From contig JAOTRX010000002.1 in NCBI GenBank assembly GCA_030247675.1, positions 1,116,001 to 1,180,000 on the forward strand: a stretch of DNA of 64,000 nucleotides. Direction: 5' to 3'. The notes under the pieces were generated by a model. It was not told the origin of the DNA and made no database searches. It saw only the letters and a list, made by a program, of their open reading frames with translations. The DNA is from Desulforhopalus sp. (GTDB lineage: Bacteria > Desulfobacterota > Desulfobulbia > Desulfobulbales > Desulfocapsaceae). Positions 44,730 through 52,266 of this stretch are shown here, piece after piece; within the stretch, counting starts at the first letter, position 1, and each line of letters begins with the position of its first letter. A program made the translations under genes and the position numbers.

Positions 44730-45875
44730 CTACAATTTGCTTAATTTTATGGTGAAAATGTTGTTATTGTTGCTATTTGAGGCTTCTTTATAGATTTTCC
44801 GAATGTCATCAGCACCAATCCGGAAGTATCTTTCAAACGCTTTATTCGTTTGATGCATGGTTCCTTGCTTAATCTGTTCAGGAGAGAAGTGTTCTCTCAA
44901 AGCAACTGCTGAGCTGTGCCGAGTTCCCCCGTAAAGATCCACATCAGCTATTCCAAGATTCTCGCAAGCCCTTTTCCACCATTTGTAAAAATATTTTTCC
45001 CCATATTTTTGACCTTTCTTTACGCCACTTTTGGTGAATTCGTGAAGAAAGAAGTGCGACCTTGGAAAACCAGGCTTGATTTTCTTGTAAAGAGCGACAT
45101 CTTCATCAAGCATCGGCACAGGCTTTGTGTCGCCGGTCTTTGAATGGTGAATGTAGATATAGCGATTCTCGGTGTCGATATCCTGCTCGCGGATCTGCAC
45201 CAGTTCGCCCGGGCGAATCGAAATATAGGTGCACAGCCATTTTATTCCAAGCCATGCTTTATAGGGGGCGATACGAGCAATTTCAGCCAATATTGCCTTT
45301 TGGATCTCTTTGCCTATAGTCTGTCTGTAGGAGAGCTTGACCCGGACTTCAGGAAATCTTGGCGCTTTCTCGATTATGTCGCGGCGCAAGAGCCAGTCGA
45401 AGAAATCATGTAAGCCTGATCTCATGTTGGCGATTGTCTTACTCGAAAGAAGCTTGCCATGAACAAGAAGAAAATCTTCAATCTCTCCAAAACCGATTGA
45501 TTTGATACTTGTATTTCCCCAGGCATCACATGCCTTCATCATGTAGTTGTGAAGATTTCGGTAGGAACTAGATTTTACAGTCTCTTTTTTTACTTCTAGC
45601 CACTTGCTGGCAAGATTGGTGAAAGACAAAGGTTTGTCCTTTGCGCAGTCTCGTTCATCAAAGGTATGCTCGTCTGTTTTGTATCGTAATCCGGTGAGGA
45701 AACGGAGCGCTTCCTCGTAGCTGCTGAACCGACGCTTTACCTTGTCAAAATGGACACGGAAACTGGTTGCAATTTGATCTGGATGAGAAGGGCAGCAGAC
45801 CTTTTTCCGATTGTCATCTTTCAACGGACTCACGCAAAGAGGGCACTTCTGTTCCGAATAGATTCCACCTTTCAT
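44730..45875 (-). CDS. Tyrosine recombinase with N-terminal zinc-finger-like segment
   Basis: A 381-residue tyrosine recombinase unlike the P4-type integrase at 15 kb. The N-terminus has a Cys-rich segment (CPLC ... CCPSHP) resembling a zinc finger, followed by a SAM-like core-binding domain and the catalytic domain. Visible catalytic residues are the Arg of RPGELVQIR, the HSS-type motif in GGTRHSSAV and the Tyr of FERYFR. I chose ATG 45875 because GGAGG lies about eight bases upstream; the frame extends 35 codons further without support. A strong promoter is visible 23 bases upstream. It probably mobilises the small island or a part of it. Confidence 0.85.
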   Translation of the reverse strand: MKGGIYSEQKCPLCVSPLKDDNRKKVCCPSHPDQIATSFRVHFDKVKRRFSSYEEALRFLTGLRYKTDEHTFDERDCAKDKPLSFTNLASKWLEVKKETVKSSSYRNLHNYMMKACDAWGNTSIKSIGFGEIEDFLLVHGKLLSSKTIANMRSGLHDFFDWLLRRDIIEKAPRFPEVRVKLSYRQTIGKEIQKAILAEIARIAPYKAWLGIKWLCTYISIRPGELVQIREQDIDTENRYIYIHHSKTGDTKPVPMLDEDVALYKKIKPGFPRSHFFLHEFTKSGVKKGQKYGEKYFYKWWKRACENLGIADVDLYGGTRHSSAVALREHFSPEQIKQGTMHQTNKAFERYFRIGADDIRKIYKEASNSNNNNIFTIKLSKL

Positions 45876-46206
45876 GCACATACCTCCGGTGCTGAGGATA
45901 GTAGAATGGAATCTATTGTTTGTCAAACTGGAAAGCATCTTATCTCGGACACTTAGAAATAACACACCGGGATCGGACAATATACTGTGTCATTTCCGGG
46001 TTCAAACACCCACAATAGGCACAGTAATATTTTGTGGAAAGATCAGGTCCATGGGGTATGCGAACATAACATTACGGATTCCTCTGGTTCCGCTAGGACT
46101 GCATTTCCACAAAGGTCTTATTGATTTCGTCCTTGATTTCTAGACATAAATCAGACATATTGTTACCATTTGTAAATAAGTGGAGTCGTTTTGTCTGGAG
46201 TGTGGG
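45876..46206. other. Divergent intergenic region between recombinase and AbiE genes
   Basis: It holds the recombinase promoter at its left end. The right end must hold the promoter of the AbiE pair, where I see only an AT-rich stretch (46150-46180) without a clear box pair. No further gene is apparent. Confidence 0.4.
45898..45926 (-). promoter_or_regulatory. Sigma70-type promoter of the recombinase gene
   Basis: On the minus strand TTGACA (45921-45926) is followed by 17 bases and TACTAT (45898-45903). The -35 box is perfect and the -10 matches four of six. The transcript would start about 15 bases before the GGAGG ribosome-binding site, giving a very short leader. Confidence 0.65.
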
Positions 46207-46800
46207 GTGAAAGAGAAACCAGAAGATATTTTCCGCTCATGCGGTGGCAAGCTGCGAATGAGCGATGCCATTCAGCGCGGGATCACGCGCTATATGCTTT
46301 ATTCACTCAGGGACAGAGGAGCGATTGAGCAGATAAGCAGAGGAATATACCGGCTGGTGGAGCTGCCACCTATCGGTAGCCCTGATCTGGTGACGGTCGG
46401 CCTGCGATTTCCAAACGCCGTTATCTGCCTTGTCTCAGCCCTGGCCTTCCACGAGATCACAACCCAGATCCCCCATAGTGTTTCAGTTGCAGTTTCCAGG
46501 GAGTCACGGATGCCATATCTTGAGTATCCACCTCTCATTGTTCACCGATTCTCCGATCAGGCATATCGTGCTGGAATAGAGGAACATCAAATCGACGGCG
46601 TACCTGTTAAGATCTACAATCCCGAAAAAACAATCGTTGACTGTTTTAAGTTTCGCAACAAAATCGGCATGGACGTAGTACTGGAGGCGCTGAAATTCTA
46701 TAGAGCACGGAAAAGATTTAATCTTGGAGCTCTGTTGAACTACGCAAAAATCTGCCGGGTAGAAAAGGTAATGAGCCCCTACCTGGAAACAAGCATATGA
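46207..46800 (+). CDS. abiEi: AbiEi-family antitoxin
   Basis: A 197-residue protein with the N-terminal winged helix of AbiEi/type IV antitoxins (LRMSDAIQRGITRYMLYSLRDRGAIEQISRGIYRL) and the C-terminal domain with VKIYNPEKTIVDCFKFRNKIG, a family hallmark. In AbiE the antitoxin represses its operon and counters the nucleotidyltransferase toxin without forming a complex. I chose GTG 46207, which has GGAG six bases upstream; an in-frame GTG at 46180 lacks one. It overlaps the toxin gene by 4 nt. Confidence 0.85.
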   Translation: MKEKPEDIFRSCGGKLRMSDAIQRGITRYMLYSLRDRGAIEQISRGIYRLVELPPIGSPDLVTVGLRFPNAVICLVSALAFHEITTQIPHSVSVAVSRESRMPYLEYPPLIVHRFSDQAYRAGIEEHQIDGVPVKIYNPEKTIVDCFKFRNKIGMDVVLEALKFYRARKRFNLGALLNYAKICRVEKVMSPYLETSI

Positions 46801-47699
46801 AATCCAAAAGCAATGTACGGGCATCAATCCGGCAACGACTCCTCAATCGGGCCAAGAGTGACAAGAGGCCGTTTAATGAGCTGCTTCAGTATTACGCCAT
46901 GGAGCGATTTCTGTACCGCCTGTCCCGATCCGCTCATGCGGACCGATTCATTCTCAAGGGAGCGTTGATGTTGAGAGTTTGGCGTTCTCCAGGATTTCGG
47001 TCGACCATGGATATCGACATGCTGGGAAGAACGAGCAACGAGGAATCCAGTATCGTAGAGCAAGTTAAGGATATTATGGCAGTGGTTGTCGATCCGGACG
47101 GACTTACATTTGATCCTGATTCGATTCAAGTTGAACGGATCACCGAAGATGCGGATTACCAAGGGATGAGAATTCGGTTTCGTGGATCGTTGGACTCAGC
47201 CCGAGTCAGTATGCAAATCGATGTCGGATTTGGCGATATAGTCTATCCGGGTCCAGAAGAATCGGATCTGCCGACTATGCTGGATTCTCCCGCGCCGAGG
47301 CTTCTGTGTTACAGTCGGGAAAGCGCAATTGCCGAGAAGTTTGAAGCAATGGTAAAACTCGGTGCATTGAACAGCCGTATGAAAGATTTTTACGACATCT
47401 GGCTACTCTCCCGTCAGTTCGATTTTGATGGGACAAGGCTCGCCGAGGCGATTCGGCTAACTTTCGAGAGGCGCGGCACGATACTGCCAACTGAGGTAGA
47501 GGCGTTCGATAAAGCTTTCATCAGGGCCAAGCAGATACAGTGGTCAGCTTTTTGGAAAAGGCTCCAGCAAGATCATGTTCCTAACTCATTCCACGATATC
47601 GTATCGGCAGTGGAATTATTTCTTGCTCCGCTAACCTTCTCAATTTCTCAAGGGAATCCCAAGCCTGTGCGCTGGACCTCTCCAGGTCCATGGGTATGA
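46797..47699 (+). CDS. abiEii: AbiEii/AbiGii-family nucleotidyltransferase toxin
   Basis: A 300-residue protein of the AbiEii nucleotidyltransferase family. The active-site region is FILKGALML (Lys54) followed by STMDIDML with Asp72 and Asp74, and the C-terminal half has the family segment SRMKDFYDIWLLSRQF. Such toxins block growth, causing abortive infection when phage upsets the balance. Both catalytic aspartates are present, so it looks intact. It is the last gene of the small island before the third end repeat. Confidence 0.88.
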   Translation: MKSKSNVRASIRQRLLNRAKSDKRPFNELLQYYAMERFLYRLSRSAHADRFILKGALMLRVWRSPGFRSTMDIDMLGRTSNEESSIVEQVKDIMAVVVDPDGLTFDPDSIQVERITEDADYQGMRIRFRGSLDSARVSMQIDVGFGDIVYPGPEESDLPTMLDSPAPRLLCYSRESAIAEKFEAMVKLGALNSRMKDFYDIWLLSRQFDFDGTRLAEAIRLTFERRGTILPTEVEAFDKAFIRAKQIQWSAFWKRLQQDHVPNSFHDIVSAVELFLAPLTFSISQGNPKPVRWTSPGPWV

Positions 47700-47844
47700 A
47701 TGAGACAAATTGATTCTGCATTGGAAAAAACTCATGCCAAAATTTCGAAGAACCAAAAAACGAAAAAAACTTTCTGCAGACAAGGAGCGCTTTTGACATT
47801 AAAGTAGCAAGGGTTGATTCAGAGTATTCTTTAAGAAAGAAAAC

Positions 47845-47864
47845 GACGGTATTTATGGCGGTAT
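47845..47864 (+). repeat. Element-end repeat, copy 3 (putative arm site)
   Basis: GACGGTATTTATGGCGGTAT, the 20-bp core shared with 15043-15062 and 42582-42601. It lies about 145 nt after the AbiE toxin gene and 80 nt before the next RNA-gene-like core. Confidence 0.65.
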
Positions 47865-47924
47865 ATTGAATAATTCCAACAAAATAAATATATAAATTAC
47901 AATATGTTGATTGATATATGTGAC

Positions 47925-47940
47925 GGACGCCGCTCCACCA
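47925..47940 (+). other. Putative right attachment core of the island array
   Basis: GGACGCCGCTCCACCA matches the core at 42661-42677 apart from one missing C. It is again followed by a terminator. It should mark the right end of the small island. Confidence 0.6.
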
Positions 47941-47955
47941 ATGTAGTAAAAAACG

Positions 47956-47995
47956 AACCCGCCAGAGTCCTTTGAGGATTTTGACGGGTTTATTT
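47956..47995 (+). terminator. Terminator after the right attachment core
   Basis: AACCCG (47956-47961) pairs with CGGGTT (47985-47990), extended by further pairs, and is followed by TATTTTT. This may be the original terminator of the target RNA gene. Confidence 0.65.
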
Positions 47996-48045
47996 TTCTT
48001 TATCTGTTCGGGACTGCCCCGATTGCACAATTTCAGGGAAACGGT

Positions 48046-49056
48046 TTGAGCAATCTATCCCAATATCAGCCCCCCTATACCATCACTTCTGTTATCCTCA
48101 ATCTGGTCGCCCAGGTCTGTGAGACCATTGGAAAGCTGACGGCATTTTCCGACCTATCCAAATCGTTGCGGTTGCGGCGGATCAATCGTATCCGTACCAT
48201 TCAGGGCTCGTTGGCCATCGAAGGCAATACCCTGAGTGAAGCACAGATCACGGCAATTCTTGACGGCAAACGGGTGCTTGCTCCGCCCCGCGAGGTGCAG
48301 GAAGTCCACAATGCATTGGCCGCGTATGATCGTTTTGGTGTTTGGCGGCCGGAGGTCGAAAAGGATCTGCTTGAGGCTCATCGCCTATTGATGTCCGGCC
48401 TGATTGCCGAGGCCGGTCTTTACCGGCCTGGCAGTGTTGGGGTAATGGCAGGCAGTCAGGTCGTCCATATAGCTCCTCCGGCGGACCGGGTTCCGGCACT
48501 CATGGACGACCTGTTTCACTGGTTGTCTACTACCGAAGATCATCCCTTGATCGCCGGTGCGGTATTTCATTACGAATTCGAGTTCATCCATCCTTTTGCC
48601 GACGGTAACGGCCGTATGGGGCGATTGTGGCAGAGTCTGATTCTCGCCACCTGGAATCCCCTGTTCGCGGAGATCCCGGTGGAAAGCCTGGTTTTCGAAC
48701 ACCAGGCGGCCTACTACAAGGCCTTGCAGGAGAGTAGCAACCTGGCTGATTCCGCCCCGTTTATCACCTTCATGCTTCGGATGATCCTGCAGGCAGTGAC
48801 CACTGTCGCCCCCCAAGTTACCCCCCAAGTTACCCCCCAAGTCGGCGAACTCCTTTTAGCGATCCAGGGAGAGGCGAGCCGCGAAACGCTGCAAACGGCC
48901 CTTGGCCTGCAAGACCGCAAGTCCTTCCGTGAACGCTACCTCAAACCGGCCCTGGCGGATGGTTTGATTGAAATGACTGTTCCCGACAAACCAAACAGCC
49001 GTCTGCAGAGATACCGACTCACCGACAAGGGCCGCAATTGGCTGGCTAGCAGATGA
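48046..49056 (+). CDS. Fic-domain protein with C-terminal winged helix
   Basis: A 336-residue class II Fic protein. The active-site loop HPFADGNGRMGR starts at His182, and the inhibitory motif lies in GSLAIEGNTLS near residue 50. The C-terminal 90 residues form a winged-helix-like domain preceded by a repeated PQVT linker encoded by a 12-bp tandem repeat. The start is a TTG at 48046 with CAGGGA about eight bases upstream; this is the most plausible start but unusual. It is the first gene outside the island array and seems to stand alone. AMP transfer to a protein target is expected from the family. Confidence 0.85.
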   Translation: MSNLSQYQPPYTITSVILNLVAQVCETIGKLTAFSDLSKSLRLRRINRIRTIQGSLAIEGNTLSEAQITAILDGKRVLAPPREVQEVHNALAAYDRFGVWRPEVEKDLLEAHRLLMSGLIAEAGLYRPGSVGVMAGSQVVHIAPPADRVPALMDDLFHWLSTTEDHPLIAGAVFHYEFEFIHPFADGNGRMGRLWQSLILATWNPLFAEIPVESLVFEHQAAYYKALQESSNLADSAPFITFMLRMILQAVTTVAPQVTPQVTPQVGELLLAIQGEASRETLQTALGLQDRKSFRERYLKPALADGLIEMTVPDKPNSRLQRYRLTDKGRNWLASR

Positions 49057-49119
49057 TGTCCGGTTTTCACCACTTCTAAAAAAATATTGTTCAATATTTT
49101 AAGAAGATATAGATTTCGC

Positions 49120-50031
49120 CTAAAGCGAACGGCCGGCAGACTTCCATGGAACAAAGCTGGAAAAGGCCACCAGCAGACCGGCCACAACCAGGAGACAGCC
49201 GGTCCATTGTATGGCCGATAATCGTTCATCAAGGACTATGCGCGCGGTGATCAACCCAGCCACGGGCACCAGGAGCGACCAGGGTGCAACGCGATTGGCG
49301 GGATGCCGGGAAAGCAGGTAACTCCATGCACCGTAGCCAAAGATGGTGGCGCCGAAGGCAAGATAGGCCACTGAAAACAGTGAAACACCATTCAGCTGGG
49401 TAAAAGCGCGAACAATTCTGTCCGGGGTCTCGATCAGGTAGGAAAGGACAAGGAGAGGGGCCGGTGGAACCAGCGCCGACCAAACCACGAGACTGAGCAT
49501 ATCGAGTTTCTTCCCTTGTGAGGTACAAAATGCCGATGCTTTCCGTACAACGATATTTGACATCCCCCAACATGCGGCAGCAGCTAGTGTCAAGATGAGT
49601 GCCCCCGGAGTTATTACGCTTGCCTTGCCGGAGACACCTCCCACCAGATACAGGCCGGCTGCTGCAAGTGCAAGTCCGGCGAGCTGCCTGAGGGTAACCG
49701 ATTCTCTGAGTAGCGTCACTGCAAAGAGAAGGGTGAAAAAAGCCTGTGCCTGCAAAACAACCGAGGCTATCCCCGCAGGCATGCCGATGTGCATCGCGTA
49801 AAAAAGACAGCCAAACTGTCCAACCCCCACGGACATGCCGTAAGCCAGCAAGTAACGGAAATTTACTGCCGGCATTTTCACAAAAAAAACAGCTGGAAAT
49901 GCCGCCAGGAGAAAACGAAGAGATACCAGAAGCATCGGCGGGATCCCGTCAAGGCCGAGCCGGATTACTGTGAAGTTTGCTCCCCAGATTGTCACCACCA
50001 GGAGGGCAATTGCTATGTCTTTACGGTTCAT
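49120..50031 (-). CDS. eamA: EamA-type inner-membrane exporter (DMT family)
   Basis: A 303-residue protein with about ten hydrophobic segments and two EamA domains. The N-terminal half (WGANFTVIRLGLDGIPPMLL, then GMPAGIASVVLQAQAFFT) closely recalls E. coli EamA, which exports cysteine and O-acetylserine. The second half shows SLVVWSALVP and WSLLVPVAGL in the matching places. It belongs to the drug/metabolite transporter superfamily, with substrate inferred only from this similarity. It has its own start near an Xre gene and looks like an ordinary chromosomal gene. Confidence 0.85.
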   Translation of the reverse strand: MNRKDIAIALLVVTIWGANFTVIRLGLDGIPPMLLVSLRFLLAAFPAVFFVKMPAVNFRYLLAYGMSVGVGQFGCLFYAMHIGMPAGIASVVLQAQAFFTLLFAVTLLRESVTLRQLAGLALAAAGLYLVGGVSGKASVITPGALILTLAAAACWGMSNIVVRKASAFCTSQGKKLDMLSLVVWSALVPPAPLLVLSYLIETPDRIVRAFTQLNGVSLFSVAYLAFGATIFGYGAWSYLLSRHPANRVAPWSLLVPVAGLITARIVLDERLSAIQWTGCLLVVAGLLVAFSSFVPWKSAGRSL

Positions 50032-50037
50032 TGCCGC

Positions 50038-50397
50038 TCATATCAATGTCTGTTGTATTGATTGCTCGTCCGGAATTGTCGGCGAGGTGTTTAGTTCTTT
50101 AAATTTGCCAACTCTGATACTGCCTTCCGGGAATTTGGCCACAATTTCAAATTCTCCACCCATTGCCTCAATGTATTTCCGAATTGTGGAAAGGTACATG
50201 TCAGTCTGGCTCTCCATCCTTGAGACGGATGCTTGCTTGATTTTGAGCGATTTGGCTAACTGCCGCTGAGTGAATTTGCCAGCTTGGCGAAGTTCGGCCA
50301 GAAGCATTTCTTGTAGAGCGACATTGAGCCGCTCTTCTATTTTGTTTTTACTTTCGGCTGGGAGTCTTTCTTTTAACATATTGAATGATTGAGTCAT
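50038..50397 (-). CDS. Xre-family antitoxin-like regulator (orphan)
   Basis: A 119-residue protein with a Cro/CI helix-turn-helix (FTQRQLAKSLKIKQASVSRME) near the centre and a C-terminal DMYLSTIRKYIEAMGGEFEIVA segment typical of HigA-like antitoxins found after RelE/HigB-like toxins. The toxin gene that should precede it is only a remnant (50401-50553), so this is an orphan antitoxin that may remain as a repressor. It is followed by eamA 6 nt downstream on the same strand. Confidence 0.75.
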   Translation of the reverse strand: MTQSFNMLKERLPAESKNKIEERLNVALQEMLLAELRQAGKFTQRQLAKSLKIKQASVSRMESQTDMYLSTIRKYIEAMGGEFEIVAKFPEGSIRVGKFKELNTSPTIPDEQSIQQTLI

Positions 50398-50400
50398 TGT

Positions 50401-50553
50401 TTATTCCTCCCTCTGTTTTAATCCATCCAAATGTTCTGTAAATAATCTATCGGCTATTGGCATGCGCGTTTGATGCCAATTTTTATCGCCGGCTTTATTC
50501 CCGCCAATCAGAAGAATCGCAGCAGCTCTTCTTGAGTCAAGGGCATATCCCAT
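50401..50553 (-). pseudogene. RelE/HigB-like toxin remnant
   Basis: A 50-codon open frame on the minus strand ends three bases before the Xre gene start and reads like the C-terminal half of a RelE/HigB (Gp49-like) toxin: SRRAAAILLIGGNKAGD, then MPIADRLFTEHLDGL. The frame extends a few codons upstream before a stop, and no N-terminal half is found. The toxin has therefore been truncated. It is too short to be detected as a normal gene. Confidence 0.6.
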
Positions 50554-50865
50554 TTCATGGTTAAGTACAATCTATAACGGAGACAAATCCGCAGGACAGT
50601 GGATTTGGACGTCCGTCAGGATGCCCGGAGGTGAGCGTCAGGGATGGGGCGAATCAACGTGTCGGGGGGGCCGATTTTTTGTGTCTGTTCCCATGCGTCT
50701 CACATAGTAGAGCGGTTTCAAATCTGCCGGAACTCATTCGAATTTTGAGTTGCACGCCACATAGCAGATGTTATGTTGTCGAGTAGTTTTGACTGGATTT
50801 CGTGCGCCCGGAGGTCACGGGTACGTGAAAAACCACGAAATGAATCTGCTTTTGGAGGCTGAGCG
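50554..50865. other. Intergenic region without a clear gene
   Basis: Nothing convincing is encoded here. GGAGG before the nucleotidyltransferase start lies at the right end. The G-rich run at 50660-50670 and the loss of the toxin N-terminus suggest a recombination scar. Confidence 0.4.
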
Positions 50866-51156
50866 ATGAACAAACAACGTGCCCTTGATCTGCTGAGCCG
50901 TAGCAAGACGGAGTTGCAGGCCCGTTTCGGCGTGACCCGGCTGGCCCTGTTCGGATCCACCGCTCGCGATACAGCGAGCAGCGGCAGCGATGTCGATGTA
51001 CTGGTGGCCTTTGATGGCCCGGCCACCTCCAAGCGTTATTTTGGCGTGCAGTTTTACCTGGAGGACCTGTTCGGCTGTCCGGTCGACCTGGTCACCGAAA
51101 AGGCCCTGCGGCCGGAATTGCTGCCTTACATCGAACAGGAGCGGGTCAATGTCTGA
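50866..51156 (+). CDS. mntA: MntA-like nucleotidyltransferase antitoxin
   Basis: A 96-residue minimal nucleotidyltransferase with the signature GSTARD at 30-35 and SDVDVLV with Asp42 and Asp44. Together with a HEPN protein downstream it forms a MntA-HepT pair, in which MntA neutralises HepT by adding AMP to a tyrosine. GGAGG lies eight bases before the ATG. The stop overlaps the original hepT start (ATG 51149). It looks intact. Confidence 0.85.
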   Translation: MNKQRALDLLSRSKTELQARFGVTRLALFGSTARDTASSGSDVDVLVAFDGPATSKRYFGVQFYLEDLFGCPVDLVTEKALRPELLPYIEQERVNV

Positions 51157-51192
51157 TGCCAGCCGGCGCAATGGCGCTTCTATCTCGACGAC

Positions 51193-51504
51193 ATGATCAA
51201 CTTTGCCGGAAAGGTGCTCGCTTACACCGACGGCCTCTACCAGACCGGTTTCGCAGCCAGCGGCCTGACCTGCGACGCTACCTTGCGCAATCTGGAGCTG
51301 ATCGGCGAGGCCGCCACCCATATCCCAGACCAAGTCCGCGCCGCCCATCCGGAAATCCCCTGGCGGATGATCATCGCCACCCGCAACCGCCTCATTCATG
51401 GCTACCTCGGCATCGACTACGACACCCTGTGGAGCATCATCCGGGATGATGTACCCGAACTGCTGCTGATGTTCAACGCACTGAAAGACGTGGAGCAGCC
51501 ATGA
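51193..51504 (+). CDS. hepT: HepT-like HEPN RNase toxin, probably 5'-frameshifted
   Basis: A 103-residue HEPN-family protein with the R-x4-H-x-Y motif (Arg64, His69, Tyr71, RNRLIHGY), the RNase active site and AMP acceptor of HepT toxins. The expected start, ATG 51149 overlapping mntA, begins MSDASRR but runs out of frame after seven codons. One missing base near 51166-51170 would join it to this frame, giving ..QWRFYLDDM.. before the ATG used here. The open frame therefore lacks about 14 N-terminal residues and has no ribosome-binding site. It may be a recent pseudogene, a phase switch or a sequencing error. Confidence 0.75.
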   Translation: MINFAGKVLAYTDGLYQTGFAASGLTCDATLRNLELIGEAATHIPDQVRAAHPEIPWRMIIATRNRLIHGYLGIDYDTLWSIIRDDVPELLLMFNALKDVEQP

Positions 51505-51830
51505 AACCCGGCAGCGTCAAGATCGTCGACCGCATCTCCGCCATCGAGGCGATCAAACGACTAAACGAAGAGGATTTGCTCTTTCTCAACCGGCTGATCG
51601 TCGAACGGCTCAAGCTCATTTCCCAGGCCCGTGCCACCACGCTGATGACCAGTTTCACCAGGGGTGACCGGGTCGGTTTCCAGGCCCCGGACGGCCGGAT
51701 GCTGGAAGGCATGGTGCTGCGCCTCAACAAGAAGACCATCAGCGTCACCACCGACGAAGGCCATCAGTGGAACGTCGCGCCCGGCTTGCTGCGCCTCGTC
51801 CAATCAGCGGGAGATGTCCGATGGCCATGA
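51501..51830 (+). CDS. Hypothetical KOW-like small protein
   Basis: A 109-residue protein whose ATG overlaps the hepT stop. The N-terminal half is a helical region (AIKRLNEEDLLFLNRLIVERLKLI) and the C-terminal half a small beta barrel (GDRVGFQAPDGRMLEGMVLR, then ISVTTDEGHQWNVAPGLL) resembling KOW/SH3-like domains. Such proteins bind nucleic acid. It could belong to the mntA-hepT operon, but no function is known. Confidence 0.55.
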   Translation: MKPGSVKIVDRISAIEAIKRLNEEDLLFLNRLIVERLKLISQARATTLMTSFTRGDRVGFQAPDGRMLEGMVLRLNKKTISVTTDEGHQWNVAPGLLRLVQSAGDVRWP

Positions 51831-51987
51831 TCCGCCAACCCAAAAACTTTCCGGAAACGGTCAAACAGATCAGACGGCAAGAACTACCGGGTCAAGCACT
51901 CCAACCTCCAGGCCATCTATGGAAGCTGTTGCTGCTAATGTGATCGGCAGCATTGCGGCGGAACTCCGTGATCGAGTGGATAAGTTC
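51831..51987. other. Broken coding remnants
   Basis: Two short frames (about 40 and 30 codons) here read as fragments of genes, one ending SDGKNYRVKHSNLQAIYG-like, another ending LYRKGIGF inside the left inverted repeat. Neither makes a credible gene. They look like debris of insertions. Confidence 0.35.
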
Positions 51988-52042
51988 TTATACCGCAAGG
52001 GCATAGGTTTCAGTTGAGCAGACAAGCTGTTCAACTCAGCTT
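51988..52042 (+). repeat. Left 55-bp inverted repeat of the fic cassette
   Basis: It begins TTATACCGC and ends CAGCTT, with the well-conserved centre TTGAGCAGACAAGCTG. The reverse complement lies at 53461-53515 with roughly eight mismatches. Confidence 0.65.
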
Positions 52043-52132
52043 AATCCTCGCCAAAGAATAAACGAGGCTCAGGTTCATGGTGATTGTTACGAAACCGGAA
52101 TGCATCCAATCAAAGTTCAGGCACTATTTGTT

Positions 52133-52176
52133 CAAACATAGAAGCCCGTGGACTAAGCCACGGGTTTCTATGTTTG
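52133..52176. terminator. Strong stem-loop upstream of fic
   Basis: A 19-pair stem with one G-T pair: CAAACATAGAAGCCCGTGG (52133-52151), loop ACTAAG, and its complement at 52158-52176. It lacks a proper T-tract. It may insulate the fic gene from upstream transcription. Confidence 0.55.
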
Positions 52177-52177
52177 A

Positions 52178-52225
52178 CTAAAATAACGCTCTGTGTTATT
52201 TTAGATTTGGCGTAAAATCTAAAAT
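52178..52225. promoter_or_regulatory. Two overlapping AT-rich palindromes before fic
   Basis: CTAAAATAAC (52178-52187) with GTTATTTTAG (52195-52204), and ATTTTAGATTT (52198-52208) with AAATCTAAAAT (52215-52225) overlap each other. They sit 40-90 bp before the fic start, a good place for an autoregulatory operator or alternative RNA hairpins. Confidence 0.5.
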
Positions 52226-52266
52226 AAAGGCCAGGCTTATTTTACTTTCACGATGAGTTCACTCTG

